A stretch of 64,000 nt of DNA, from contig CAZOOZ010000003.1 in the NCBI GenBank assembly GCA_964581565.1, positions 124,001 to 188,000 of the forward strand, read 5' to 3'. The position numbers and the translations under genes were made by a program. Source of the DNA: UBA1433 sp964581565. Lineage in GTDB: Bacteria; Bacillota; Clostridia; Eubacteriales; UBA1433. Below are positions 33,809 through 41,765 of the stretch, one piece after another (the stretch's first letter is position 1; each line of letters opens with the position of its first letter). A model generated the notes under the pieces. That model searched no databases. It saw only the letters and a program-made list of their open reading frames with translations, and was not told the origin of the DNA.

Positions 33809-35125
33809 ATGGCACAGTTAAAATACAATTCAAACGGACGTCTGCTTTTTACAAAAGAAATGAAAAAAGATTATACCCTTCTTATGCCCATGATGCTGCC
33901 CATACATTTTGGTTTCTTGAAAAATATATTTGAGCTTCACGGATTTCATGCTCAGCTGCTGGATACAACCGGCCACGACGTAATAGAAGAAGGCCTGAAG
34001 GATGTGCATAACGATATCTGTTATCCCGCTATTTTAACGACCGGCCAGCTTATGAATGCGCTGAAGAGCGGAAAGTATGATATGAATAAGACAGCGCTTA
34101 TCATGAGCCAGACAGGCGGCGGATGCCGCGCATCCAATTATATTCATCTCATACGAAAAACACTTAAAAACCATCATCTAAACCATATCCCCGTTCTCTC
34201 CTTCAATGTGGTGGGCCTTGAAAAAAATCCGGGATTCAAAATGACTCCTAAAATGATTTCCCAGTTTTTTTATGCCGTTATGTATGGAGATATCCTCATG
34301 TGGCTTTCAAACCAGACCAGACCTTATGAAGCACATGAGGGAGATACGCAAAAGATGCTGGATAAATGGATCAATGATATCAACGAACAAATGAAAAGCT
34401 CCAAAAGCTTTCTGCCAAGGAAAGCGAAAGTCAATTTTGATCATATCGTTCAGGATTTTGCCGCTATAGAGCTCATACCCACGTCTAAAGTAAAGGTCGG
34501 TATTGTGGGAGAAATCTACATTAAATATGCTGCGCTCGGCAATAACAATTTGGAAGAATTTTTACATAACGAAGACGTGGAGGTTGTGGTCCCTGCCCTG
34601 CTCGATTTTCTGTTGTACAGCTTATCTAATGTCATTACGGACTATGAACTTTATAAAACAGGTTATTTCAAGGCAAAGGCAGTAAAACTTGGTTTCAAGG
34701 TCATCTATTCTTTGCAAAACAAAGTGACCACGTCCATAAAAACGTATTCTTCATTCAGGCCGATGCAGTCATTTGAACACATCAAAGAGCTTGCCAGAGA
34801 ATATGTGAGCCTGGGAAGCAAGATGGGCGAAGGCTGGCTGCTGACGGCTGAAATGCTGGAGCTCATAGACAGCGGCGTTGAAAACATTATCTGCACGCAG
34901 CCTTTTGGGTGTCTGCCCAATCACATCGTCGGCAAGGGCATGATCCGCGCCATCAAAAAAAATCATCCGTATTCCAATATTGTTGCCATCGATTATGACG
35001 CGGGCGCAACGAAGATAAATCAGGAAAACAGGATAAAACTCATGCTTTCCACCGCGCGAAAAAACTTGGATGATATTGCATCAAATAAGGATAATAAAAA
35101 ACAATCTTCCAAGCAAGCCGTGTAG
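33809..35125 (+). CDS. 2-hydroxyacyl-CoA dehydratase-like protein (C-terminal partner of the activase)
   Basis: The 438-residue protein continues the usual activase fusion: 'DICYPAIL', 'MSQTGGGCRASNY', 'ICTQPFGCLPNHIVGKGM', and a final Asp-rich 'AIDYDAGATKINQENR' segment. Cysteines fit a [4Fe-4S] or HgdB-like fold. It starts 4 bases after the preceding stop, with a G-rich ribosome site (AAAGGGGGT), so the two polypeptides should assemble. The reaction is unknown. Confidence 0.85.
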   Translation: MAQLKYNSNGRLLFTKEMKKDYTLLMPMMLPIHFGFLKNIFELHGFHAQLLDTTGHDVIEEGLKDVHNDICYPAILTTGQLMNALKSGKYDMNKTALIMSQTGGGCRASNYIHLIRKTLKNHHLNHIPVLSFNVVGLEKNPGFKMTPKMISQFFYAVMYGDILMWLSNQTRPYEAHEGDTQKMLDKWINDINEQMKSSKSFLPRKAKVNFDHIVQDFAAIELIPTSKVKVGIVGEIYIKYAALGNNNLEEFLHNEDVEVVVPALLDFLLYSLSNVITDYELYKTGYFKAKAVKLGFKVIYSLQNKVTTSIKTYSSFRPMQSFEHIKELAREYVSLGSKMGEGWLLTAEMLELIDSGVENIICTQPFGCLPNHIVGKGMIRAIKKNHPYSNIVAIDYDAGATKINQENRIKLMLSTARKNLDDIASNKDNKKQSSKQAV

Positions 35126-35149
35126 ATACAGCCGATAAACATTAACAAA

Positions 35150-35175
35150 AGACATATTCACAATCGAATATGTCT
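35150..35175. terminator. Bidirectional terminator between activase and lspA-like genes
   Basis: AGACATATTC / GAATATGTCT with a 6-base loop between two convergent genes, followed by a T-rich run. Confidence 0.8.
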
Positions 35176-35178
35176 TCT

Positions 35179-35631
35179 TTATTTATAAAAAATATTTAGT
35201 ATGAGATAAATAACCGCACTGATAAAAATAAAGAAATCCGCCAGATTTGCAATGATCCGCTTGCGCCCTATTTGAATGCTCAAGTAGTCTATAACTCCCC
35301 GGCGGACTACCCTGTCAATGATATTTGAGGCCGCCCCGCTTGCCATGATGATCAGCATTACTTTTTTAAGCAGTATTTCATCCGCGACCAAACAATAGAT
35401 AAATAAAATAAATGCCAAAATAACGCTGACTATCAAAACAATCAACGGATGCTTTCTGCCCAGTCCCAAAAACGCGCCTTCGTTTTTGACAACGTATATT
35501 CTAAATCTCTTGTTTTTCAACGCATGTATGGCATTGAGTCCGTATTTTTTCAGATAATATCTTTTTACAGACTGATCTATGGCAATAATCAATACCGCAA
35601 TGATCAAAAATAAAATGAAGCTGGTTTTCAT
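35179..35631 (-). CDS. Signal peptidase II (LspA)-like protein
   Basis: The 150-residue protein has four hydrophobic helices and both catalytic aspartate motifs of lipoprotein signal peptidase: 'ASNIIDRVVRRGVIDYL' and 'NLADFF'. The 'NEGAFLGL' segment replaces the usual NxGAAF. The enzyme cuts lipoprotein signals ahead of the lipidated Cys. The motif drift and accessory setting suggest a second, specialised copy. Its 3' neighbour is an activase gene; 5' neighbours are XRE regulators. Confidence 0.82.
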   Translation of the reverse strand: MKTSFILFLIIAVLIIAIDQSVKRYYLKKYGLNAIHALKNKRFRIYVVKNEGAFLGLGRKHPLIVLIVSVILAFILFIYCLVADEILLKKVMLIIMASGAASNIIDRVVRRGVIDYLSIQIGRKRIIANLADFFIFISAVIYLILNIFYK

Positions 35632-35640
35632 AATTTAATC

Positions 35641-35865
35641 TTACTTTGACTTTTTATATGGCAGTTTTTCATCAGTCAATCCTGCGAGATAATCAATACT
35701 GGTATTATAAAAAAGTGCCAGCTTTACCATGATATGAAGCGGCACGTCTCGCTCTGCCCGCTCATATTTTGAATATAACGATTGATCACATTGAAGATAC
35801 TGGGCTATTTGTTTTTGTGTTAAATCACGATCTTCGCGTATGTCACGGATTTTTAATCTCATCAT
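35641..35865 (-). CDS. Small XRE-type helix-turn-helix regulator A
   Basis: The 74-residue Cro/CI-like protein has a helix-turn-helix at 'LTQKQIAQYLQCDQSLYSKYERAE' (within residues 15-40) and the family end 'YNTSIDYLAGLTD'. It resembles the next regulator (35941-36159), giving a tandem paralogous pair. AAGGA precedes the start. Likely from a mobile or prophage-derived element. Confidence 0.88.
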   Translation of the reverse strand: MMRLKIRDIREDRDLTQKQIAQYLQCDQSLYSKYERAERDVPLHIMVKLALFYNTSIDYLAGLTDEKLPYKKSK

Positions 35866-35940
35866 TATAGCTTTCCTTAAACAAAAGAGCAGGAATATAT
35901 ACTTGACATTTCTACTTCCATCCCTAGCTTACTTTTTCCC

Positions 35941-36159
35941 TTATTTTTTATAATTTGATTTTGGATCATCAGTGAGCCCAAGCAAATAATCGGTGCTGAC
36001 ATTATGAAATTTTGCTAATTTTATTAAAATAGCCGTAGGAATATCTACTTCCCCACGTTCATAATTACTATATATACGCTGACTGCAATTTAATATTTTA
36101 GCAATTTCTGTTTGCGTCATATCTTTATCTTCACGTAAGTTTCGAATCCTTGAATACAT
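35941..36159 (-). CDS. Small XRE-type helix-turn-helix regulator B
   Basis: The 72-residue protein has helix-turn-helix 'MTQTEIAKILNCSQRIYSNYERGE' (cut here as TEIAKILNCSQRIYSN) and 'HNVSTDYLLGLTD'. The intergenic region to the right holds two palindromic sites across divergent promoters, so this protein probably represses itself and the small gene at 36259, as in phage-type switches. Confidence 0.9.
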   Translation of the reverse strand: MYSRIRNLREDKDMTQTEIAKILNCSQRIYSNYERGEVDIPTAILIKLAKFHNVSTDYLLGLTDDPKSNYKK

Positions 36160-36193
36160 TTGATCATATCACCTCATTAATTACATTTTAGTA

Positions 36194-36210
36194 TAGCGAT
36201 GATATCGCTA
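36194..36210. promoter_or_regulatory. Operator 1 for XRE regulator: TAGCGAT-GAT-ATCGCTA
   Basis: Perfect 7-base inverted arms with a 3-base centre, ending one base before the -35 box of the rightward promoter. A leftward -10-like TATACT overlaps its left edge on the minus strand, so one bound dimer could affect both directions. Confidence 0.75.
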
Positions 36211-36239
36211 TTGACATTTAGCGGTTATTTCGCTAAAAT
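36211..36239 (+). promoter_or_regulatory. Rightward sigma-A promoter with embedded operator 2
   Basis: TTGACA (36211-36216) and TAAAAT (36234-36239), 17 bases apart. A second, related palindrome (TAGCG...CGCTA, 36219-36235) fills the spacer. Binding there should block polymerase. Confidence 0.8.
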
Positions 36240-36258
36240 AACCAGTGAGGTGATAAAT

Positions 36259-36423
36259 ATGTCAGATTATAAACAAATGTATTTTTCTTTATTTAATTCC
36301 ATTACAGAGGCAACCGAAGCTCTGAAAAAAGCACAGCAAATTGCAGAAGATTTGTATTTAAATAAAAATGAATCCGCCGGGCAAATACAAAAGCTATCCC
36401 AAGTCAACACAGATCAATCATAA
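36259..36423 (+). CDS. Small hypothetical protein under XRE control
   Basis: A 54-residue, mostly helical protein starting MSDYKQMYFSLFN. GAGGTGAT lies a few bases before this ATG, so the longer frame is not used. It is read from a strong promoter overlapped by two regulator palindromes, opposite XRE regulator B. I cannot assign a function; such genes occur as the first lytic-side or accessory gene next to Cro/CI-like regulators. Confidence 0.75.
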   Translation: MSDYKQMYFSLFNSITEATEALKKAQQIAEDLYLNKNESAGQIQKLSQVNTDQS

Positions 36424-36514
36424 CAATAATAACTGCCATAAAAATAAAGCCCTTCAACGATTCGCTTCCCGGACTCTACATTTCATATCTATGTATCGTA
36501 ACCAAAACGTCATT

Positions 36515-37006
36515 TTATAATTCACAGTAATACGGACAAATATCCTCATACTGCCCGTTTTTCATTAAAAAGCCGCCCGGAATAGTGCCCAGCTGCTTAA
36601 AGCCCAGTTTCTCATATAAATGACGTGCCGAATGGTTTGTTTTCACAACCGCGTTGAACTGCAAAATGCGAAAACCGTGCTTTCTGCCCTGCTCCAAGCA
36701 ATCCTTCACGAGCATCTGCCCGATATGCAGCCCTCTCATCGCGGAAGCTACCGCAAAGCTGGCGTTGGCAATATGCCCGCACCGTCCGATGTTGTTGGGA
36801 TGCAGTATATAAAGTCCGCCGATCCGCGTTTCTTCACCGAGTTCCGCGACCGCGCAATATGTCTGCCCGGCAAAAAATTCTGTCGCGGATTTTTTGCCCA
36901 GCATTTCCGTTTGAGGAAACGCGATCCCCTCTTCTACGATTTCGTTCCATATCTCTATCATTTGATCAATATCACTGTTTTTATATTCTCTCAATGTAAT
37001 ATCCAT
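36515..37006 (-). CDS. GNAT-family N-acetyltransferase
   Basis: The 163-residue protein is a single GNAT domain, with acetyl-CoA motif A at 'SAMRGLHIGQMLV' and a C-terminal 'NHSARHLYEKLGF' helix. The substrate is unknown; relatives acetylate amines including phosphinothricin-like compounds. It stands alone between an AT-rich gap and the pentapeptide-repeat gene, on the same strand as the latter with 41 bases between them. Codon use is more GC-rich than the neighbouring regulators. Confidence 0.88.
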   Translation of the reverse strand: MDITLREYKNSDIDQMIEIWNEIVEEGIAFPQTEMLGKKSATEFFAGQTYCAVAELGEETRIGGLYILHPNNIGRCGHIANASFAVASAMRGLHIGQMLVKDCLEQGRKHGFRILQFNAVVKTNHSARHLYEKLGFKQLGTIPGGFLMKNGQYEDICPYYCEL

Positions 37007-37047
37007 TGGTTTTTCCTTCCTTGCAGCACATTTTCTTTATACATACT

Positions 37048-37704
37048 TTATTGCCGCTTTACAACAATACCCCAAAGACCGATCAGATCCGCTGCCTGAA
37101 ACATGTTAATGACAGCTCCTTTCAATTCAACGGGAGGTGTTGACACGATCGGCGAGGCAAATTCATTATCGGAAAAATCCACTTTTTCTAACGGGGTTTT
37201 GAAAAAATTATTCTTCACAAATTTAGACCCCTTCGCTTCAAATCTTTTTAACTTTGCTTCACTCATGGATGAGGCAGAAAAATCGACATGTTCAAACAAG
37301 ACATCGGATATTTTCGTTTTATCGAAATACGAATATTGAAAGTTTGAATATTCAAAAACCGTTTGTTTTATGATCGTATCAATCATATTGACGCCCACAC
37401 ATTTACAGGAAGTAAACTCGCACCGTTCAAAATAGGTGCCTGCAAAGTTGCTGTTTGAAAGATCGCAGGATTGAAATACGACATCAATAAAGCTTGCATT
37501 CTCAAAATCGCACTTCTGAAAGGTAGAATTCTGAAAAATGCAGTTACGTATTTCAAGCTTCGTAAAAAAAGCGCCTTCTGTTCGCTGCTCATAAATTTTC
37601 ATTCCATACAGCGGTATCTCTTCCAGCAAGCAATCCTGTGCGCTTGAAAGAAAATCATCTATGCCTATGAGTTCATTTGGCAACTGCGGTCTGGTAATAC
37701 TCAT
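37048..37704 (-). CDS. Pentapeptide-repeat protein
   Basis: The 218-residue protein consists of degenerate A(D/N)LXX-type repeats from about residue 60 to 185, e.g. 'CIFQNSTFQKCDFENASF' and 'CDLSNSNFAGTYFERCEF', forming a right-handed quadrilateral helix. Some such proteins mimic DNA and protect gyrase from quinolones (Qnr/MfpA), but nothing here proves this. The start at 37704 has GAAGGAAG ahead of it; the longer frame lacks one. Confidence 0.85.
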   Translation of the reverse strand: MSITRPQLPNELIGIDDFLSSAQDCLLEEIPLYGMKIYEQRTEGAFFTKLEIRNCIFQNSTFQKCDFENASFIDVVFQSCDLSNSNFAGTYFERCEFTSCKCVGVNMIDTIIKQTVFEYSNFQYSYFDKTKISDVLFEHVDFSASSMSEAKLKRFEAKGSKFVKNNFFKTPLEKVDFSDNEFASPIVSTPPVELKGAVINMFQAADLIGLWGIVVKRQ

Positions 37705-37771
37705 ATTAATACTTCCTTCTATAAATTGCAGTCTATATTTTATCACTCATCATGGTGTGCTTTCAATGATA

Positions 37772-37803
37772 AAAATGAGCACCCGTTATCGAATGCTCGT
37801 TTT
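37772..37803 (-). terminator. Terminator after the SLOG gene
   Basis: AAAATGAGCA / TGCTCGTTTT pair (one G-T), with a T-rich run on the minus strand, downstream of the SLOG gene read leftwards. Confidence 0.65.
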
Positions 37804-37881
37804 GTCTATTTTAATTTTATGATTTGTTTATTGAAAATTATTTCTATGTATCTAAACTTATACTTTATCTTTTGACCATAA

Positions 37882-38352
37882 CTAAAAAACTACATTGATA
37901 ATCTTAAGACCTTTTTGCCTCATATACTTTCGTATCCGATCTTTTCCGTTAAAAGAATATCCACGCACATACATGCAATACATCGAATGCTCAGCCATGT
38001 AGCGGTTGCGCTTTTTTGTGCAGTTGTCCTGATACTTTTCCGACACATAGATTATCTCGTCAGCTTCTGCCAGCAATTTATGAAGCAGTTTCTTCTGTTC
38101 AGCATTCCAATGCTCATCATGATTTTTGTATGTCAAAGCAAATATCAACCGAATGTTGTTCCCCATCTCCTTCTTTGCAACAATCAGCGAAGCCGCCATC
38201 TGATCGAACCCCGGTGCGCCGCTGAATATAAAATTTTCAACGCCTTGTCTGATGAGAGTATCCATTTCGTTATTAAGCCGTTTTAGTAGATTTTCAATGT
38301 TTTCCTTCGGCAGTTTCCCGTAACCGAAAAAACAACAGGTTTTATCTCCCAT
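37882..38352 (-). CDS. SLOG-domain protein (DUF1273/YspA-like)
   Basis: The 156-residue protein has a Rossmann-like fold with the early 'CCFFGYGKLP' and the central 'FIFSGAPGFDQMAASLIVAKK', a pattern of the SLOG nucleotide-binding superfamily that includes DUF1273. SLOG domains appear in nucleotide-signalling and defence contexts, but stand-alone members of this type have no assigned role. I start at the ATG of MGDKTCC (38352), since it opens the domain. It is divergent from the XRE gene at 38436. Confidence 0.75.
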   Translation of the reverse strand: MGDKTCCFFGYGKLPKENIENLLKRLNNEMDTLIRQGVENFIFSGAPGFDQMAASLIVAKKEMGNNIRLIFALTYKNHDEHWNAEQKKLLHKLLAEADEIIYVSEKYQDNCTKKRNRYMAEHSMYCMYVRGYSFNGKDRIRKYMRQKGLKIINVVF

Positions 38353-38399
38353 TTGTATACCGCCATTACTTTTATATTTGGCATCACCAAATATGTCAA

Positions 38400-38430
38400 C
38401 ACCTCTGTACTTTATAATTTTACAGAGGTG
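38400..38430. promoter_or_regulatory. Inverted repeat overlapping promoter and ribosome site of the XRE C gene
   Basis: CACCTCTGTA (38400-38409) and TACAGAGGTG (38421-38430) are perfect 10-base arms. TATAAT (38413-38418) lies between them and the GAGGTG ribosome site is in the right arm. It may be a regulator operator, or in RNA a hairpin hiding the ribosome site. Confidence 0.6.
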
Positions 38431-38435
38431 ATTAT

Positions 38436-38681
38436 ATGAAAAAGCGATATTTACCACTCGGTGATAGAAACATCATTGGTGCTCGCGTAACAGAAGCACG
38501 AAACAACCTTGGCATGAAACAAATTGAACTTTTGACAAAATTACAAACAGCAGGGGTCGATATCAGCACACCTGCACTCTCTCTGCTGGAAGGTCAAAAG
38601 CGTCCGGTCTCGGATATAGAGCTTAATGCTTTGGCAGATATATTAAATGTGTCAGTAGATTGGCTTATGGGAAGAGAATGA
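38436..38681 (+). CDS. XRE-type helix-turn-helix regulator C
   Basis: The 81-residue protein has a helix-turn-helix at about residues 17-60 ('ARNNLGMKQIELLTKLQTAG', 'STPALSLLEGQKRPVSDIEL') and ends 'NVSVDWLMGRE', typical of mobile-element regulators. The ribosome site GAGGTG sits in an inverted repeat, suggesting autoregulation. It is followed by a ribbon-helix-helix gene. Confidence 0.88.
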   Translation: MKKRYLPLGDRNIIGARVTEARNNLGMKQIELLTKLQTAGVDISTPALSLLEGQKRPVSDIELNALADILNVSVDWLMGRE

Positions 38682-38732
38682 AATGTAACCAAATTCCATA
38701 TTTAGTGGTTTTTAAACAAGAAGGTGAATAAA

Positions 38733-38900
38733 TTGACTCAAAATAAACATATCAGCATTCGAATCAATGAAGACGTACTGAGTAAATTTCATTATGTGGC
38801 CAAATATGAAGACCGTTCCGCAAGTGGTCAAATCATGTTTTTGATTAACAACTGCATCAGAGAATTTGAACAAAAACATGGCAAAATAGAATACGGATAA
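38733..38900 (+). CDS. Ribbon-helix-helix (Arc-like) small DNA-binding protein
   Basis: A 55-residue protein begun by TTG with GAAGGTGA 5 bases ahead. It reads MTQNKHISIRINEDVLSKF then a helix pair ('KYEDRSASGQIMFLINNCI'), the RHH pattern of beta strand plus two helices. It is too short for ordinary gene callers, and an opposite-strand frame over it is a shadow. The downstream hairpin starts the first guaA-end-like repeat. Confidence 0.82.
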   Translation: MTQNKHISIRINEDVLSKFHYVAKYEDRSASGQIMFLINNCIREFEQKHGKIEYG

Positions 38901-38974
38901 GATAAAAATAAAAGCTCGCTGATTACAAGCTTTTTTCATATTATTATATTTGAAATTTATATTTATTCTCACTC
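38901..38974. repeat. guaA-3'-end-like direct repeat, copy 1 (candidate attachment-site remnant)
   Basis: A hairpin terminator (AAAGCTCGC...AAGCTTTTTT, 38911-38936) is followed after 26 bases by TTATTCTCACTC (38963-38974). Read on the minus strand this is GAGTGAGAATAA, one base from the common guaA ending GAGTGGGAATAA. The same terminator, spacing and orientation occur at the real guaA end (copy 3) and at copy 2. Weaker similarity to copy 2 continues to about 39053. Confidence 0.7.
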
Positions 38975-39148
38975 GCTTCTGAAAAGCTCTACTTAAACAT
39001 TTCAGTTTAGGTAATATGGCTCGTGGTATTTGTGTTGTATCAATTATCCATATCTTTTTGGTCATCTGATTTTTGTTGCCAGATTGTTGCCGAGATATCC
39101 TTTTAGGATGTTAGTACGAATAAGTTAAAAAAGCAATTGTTTACACTA

Positions 39149-39436
39149 CTATGTATTGGCGATTTCTGAGCTCTTGCTACCAACATCAATTGAATTTACT
39201 TTCTCGACTATGTCCTCAAACATACCAGTGAAAAACTCTAAAACTTGATTATCAGCACCTACCATGTTTTCGGACAATACAGTATAGTAATCTCCAGCAG
39301 TAAAGCCAGCGATCTCATATACTCTACCCGCATTGATGCTTCTGCTTTGCGCATCAATTATATGCTTTTCTTCATCATTGACGAAAATACTTATGGATTT
39401 ATCTGCGTTCATAATCAGTTTAATGACTTTTTCCAT
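39149..39436 (-). CDS. Hypothetical protein overlapping the PHP-ATPase gene
   Basis: The 95-residue acidic protein starts inside the last codons of the PHP-ATPase gene (17-base overlap), so they should be translationally coupled. AAAGG precedes the ATG. It shows alternating short strands and helices, with no motif I recognise ('SISIFVNDEEKHIIDAQ' at the start, 'FFTGMFEDIVEKVNS' near the end). It may be a partner, inhibitor or antitoxin-like factor of the ATPase; none of these is shown. Confidence 0.75.
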   Translation of the reverse strand: MEKVIKLIMNADKSISIFVNDEEKHIIDAQSRSINAGRVYEIAGFTAGDYYTVLSENMVGADNQVLEFFTGMFEDIVEKVNSIDVGSKSSEIANT

Positions 39437-41735
39437 AGACCTTTAACCTCTTTTCTATAGTTTCTTTTCCGCCATCCATATTCTTTGCAATAAGGTCAAG
39501 AATATCTGTTTGCTCATCTTCATATTCTAAACACCCGTTATTAGTTGAAATATCTCCATTATTGTTTTTAACAAAAATTACATTATCAACATCCAAATTA
39601 ACAACTAACAATGGATTGTGCGTCACAAAAATGATTTGCTTTTCATCTCGAATAGCATTGAAATATCCAATCAGTTTTTGACTGATGTTATTATTAGATA
39701 TATTATCTTCCGGTTGGTCTACTATCAATACTCTCCAGTGCTGATCATTTTGTGTAAAGAATTTATAATAAGATAATGACATTTCTCCGAGAGTATTTCC
39801 AATTTGCTGATCAGCCCCATCCATTATGTAGTCATTAGTCTTTGTTGAATCACTAATGAATCTCGCAAAGTTCTCTTTCCACTTTACGTTGATATCTGTA
39901 ATAGACGTACATCCTCTTATGGCGTCAGAGTATAACTCAAAACTATTAATTGTTTGCATCTTTTCTAAACTGCTATACTCTTTTACAAACATTTTAGTAT
40001 AAAAGCTGTCTAACATAGAAATCCCATTATATGCAGCCTCACGGTTAAAATAAAATCCTTGCTTCGGATTCTTAGTTGCTCCCTCTAAAATGGGAGGAGC
40101 CGCAGGCCACTCAGTATCCGTCACCGAAGCTTTGATGGCCGCTATGACAGCATCTATCAACTGCCGCTTTTCCTTGTCATGTTCTTTTATCTCTCGATCC
40201 TTGGCAGATGAGTTTTCCTTTACCTTACGCAAATAATCATCTACGGAACCATGTATTATATTCTTAACATTTGCCTCATAATTTACTGTGCTCCACTTAT
40301 TATCAACATCATCGTTTATTGACTTCAATTCATGAACAACTCGTTCTAACTGGTCTTTGTATGGTTCAAAATAGCCATCACTTAATAACGCGATTGCTTT
40401 TTTCAATAAACTGTTAAGATCTTTATGCGCTTTTTCGTGTGGGTTATCTTTGCTTTCAAAGCTTTCATTACCTACAATGTCAATATAGTAATTTTTCGCA
40501 ATCATCCCATCTTCAAAGGTGATGGTGTACTTAGAAAGTGAATTCAATGTTTCTTGCTTCTCGATAAGAGCCATTATTCCTTTTTTCAAAGCATCAGAAT
40601 ATTTAGAATATGCATCTTTGAACGGCAAACAATCTAATTCCTTGAAATTTGTCTCATCACCAGCGGAAAACAATGTTTTTTCATTGAATTTCTTTATTAT
40701 TTGTCCTTGTTCAATATATTTGACCTTTTGAGGGTCTATAGAATTATTTGCTTTGAGAGTATTGTCATGCACAAGTTTTTTTACATGTGCTTCTGATGTT
40801 TTTCCATTGAGCACTTTCAATAATGTGGTTTTACCAGACCCATTTTCGCCGATAATTGCATTTACCCCATTTACAAGAGGGAGCTGTTGATCTCTTATTT
40901 CTATACTATCAATAATACTTGCGTTGTTATTTTCACTACAATTAAACCTTGTTTCTGGAGAAGTAACTGCCATGAGTAAACCTTTAAAAGTAGGTAATAT
41001 TTTTGCCTTAGAGTGATAGAAGTCCTTATTTTGGTTTTTACAATCATGATATGGATAACAAGACCAATCATGGCAGTCACTACCCGAAAAAAGTGTAATG
41101 GGCAGCGATAGTTCTTTCAGATTATTAAGCAGTATTCCCTCGACCTTTGGTTTTTGAAATTCAAGAGCATTTATGTAGCCGACCCTGATGATTTGCTCTA
41201 CATCAATTGCCGAATCGCTTAGTGAATTATGGTTACCATTTTGATTGTGGATGTCTTTTCTCTGTGAGGCAATTAAAATCGTGTTTAGGCCAATAGCTTT
41301 TAGGATATCCTCGAACTCTTTTTTGTTATACGTTTCTTGAATATTTGTTAATAGCTTATTTTGCAAAGCAGCTTTAATTTGTTGAAACTTACCAGCTTCA
41401 TTATTCGCATCAAATATTGCTATAACATGACATTTATCCATTCCCGTGTCAATAATTACATCAAACTCTACTCCGGCCAAAACAGCCTTAACATTGGGAT
41501 ATAGATGTTTATCTTGTGCCAATATATTATTGATTTCATTATAAATCTCTGGATCAAAACGGTTATGATCTGTTATCGAAAACAGCGTAACATTATGCTG
41601 ATTCAGTTGAGAGAGCAGCACTCCGAGATTTTCTTTGGTAGATTGATCAACAATACCTGCGCTCTCTTTGTATTCGCTTGCTTTCGAGTGAATATGTAAA
41701 TCAAACTTTATGACTGAATTTATCATATTAGCCAC
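39420..41735 (-). CDS. PHP-domain + SMC/ABC-type AAA ATPase (TrlF-like)
   Basis: A protein of about 771 residues. The N-terminal PHP phosphoesterase (about 10-230) has 'DLHIHSKAS', 'SITDHNRF', 'GVEFD' and 'SGSDCHDW', the metal ligands of that fold. The C-terminal ABC-like ATPase has Walker A 'IIGENGSGKTTLL' near residue 295, a long helical insert, a signature-like 'GEMSLSYYKFF', Walker B 'LIVDQPEDN' near 672 and switch 'VTHNP'. The layout matches proteins annotated TrlF family, thought to act in nucleic-acid stress or defence. The ATG at 41750 lies on the GGAGG, so GTG 41735 (8-base spacing) is preferred; ATG 41726 is possible. Confidence 0.82.
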   Translation of the reverse strand: MANMINSVIKFDLHIHSKASEYKESAGIVDQSTKENLGVLLSQLNQHNVTLFSITDHNRFDPEIYNEINNILAQDKHLYPNVKAVLAGVEFDVIIDTGMDKCHVIAIFDANNEAGKFQQIKAALQNKLLTNIQETYNKKEFEDILKAIGLNTILIASQRKDIHNQNGNHNSLSDSAIDVEQIIRVGYINALEFQKPKVEGILLNNLKELSLPITLFSGSDCHDWSCYPYHDCKNQNKDFYHSKAKILPTFKGLLMAVTSPETRFNCSENNNASIIDSIEIRDQQLPLVNGVNAIIGENGSGKTTLLKVLNGKTSEAHVKKLVHDNTLKANNSIDPQKVKYIEQGQIIKKFNEKTLFSAGDETNFKELDCLPFKDAYSKYSDALKKGIMALIEKQETLNSLSKYTITFEDGMIAKNYYIDIVGNESFESKDNPHEKAHKDLNSLLKKAIALLSDGYFEPYKDQLERVVHELKSINDDVDNKWSTVNYEANVKNIIHGSVDDYLRKVKENSSAKDREIKEHDKEKRQLIDAVIAAIKASVTDTEWPAAPPILEGATKNPKQGFYFNREAAYNGISMLDSFYTKMFVKEYSSLEKMQTINSFELYSDAIRGCTSITDINVKWKENFARFISDSTKTNDYIMDGADQQIGNTLGEMSLSYYKFFTQNDQHWRVLIVDQPEDNISNNNISQKLIGYFNAIRDEKQIIFVTHNPLLVVNLDVDNVIFVKNNNGDISTNNGCLEYEDEQTDILDLIAKNMDGGKETIEKRLKVYGKSH

Positions 41736-41765
41736 CAATACAACCTCCATGCAAATTATTTTCCC

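Noticed and set aside
38712..39065. 117-codon frame on the minus strand
   Set aside because: It lies opposite the ribbon-helix-helix gene, which has a proper ribosome site, and runs through the hairpin and repeat. Composition is that of a shadow frame.
39420..41735. Classing the PHP-ATPase as a DNA polymerase III alpha PHP domain or as a RecF/SbcC repair protein
   Set aside because: No polymerase core is present, and the PHP and ABC parts are joined in one chain, which fits the TrlF-like layout better than RecF or SbcC.
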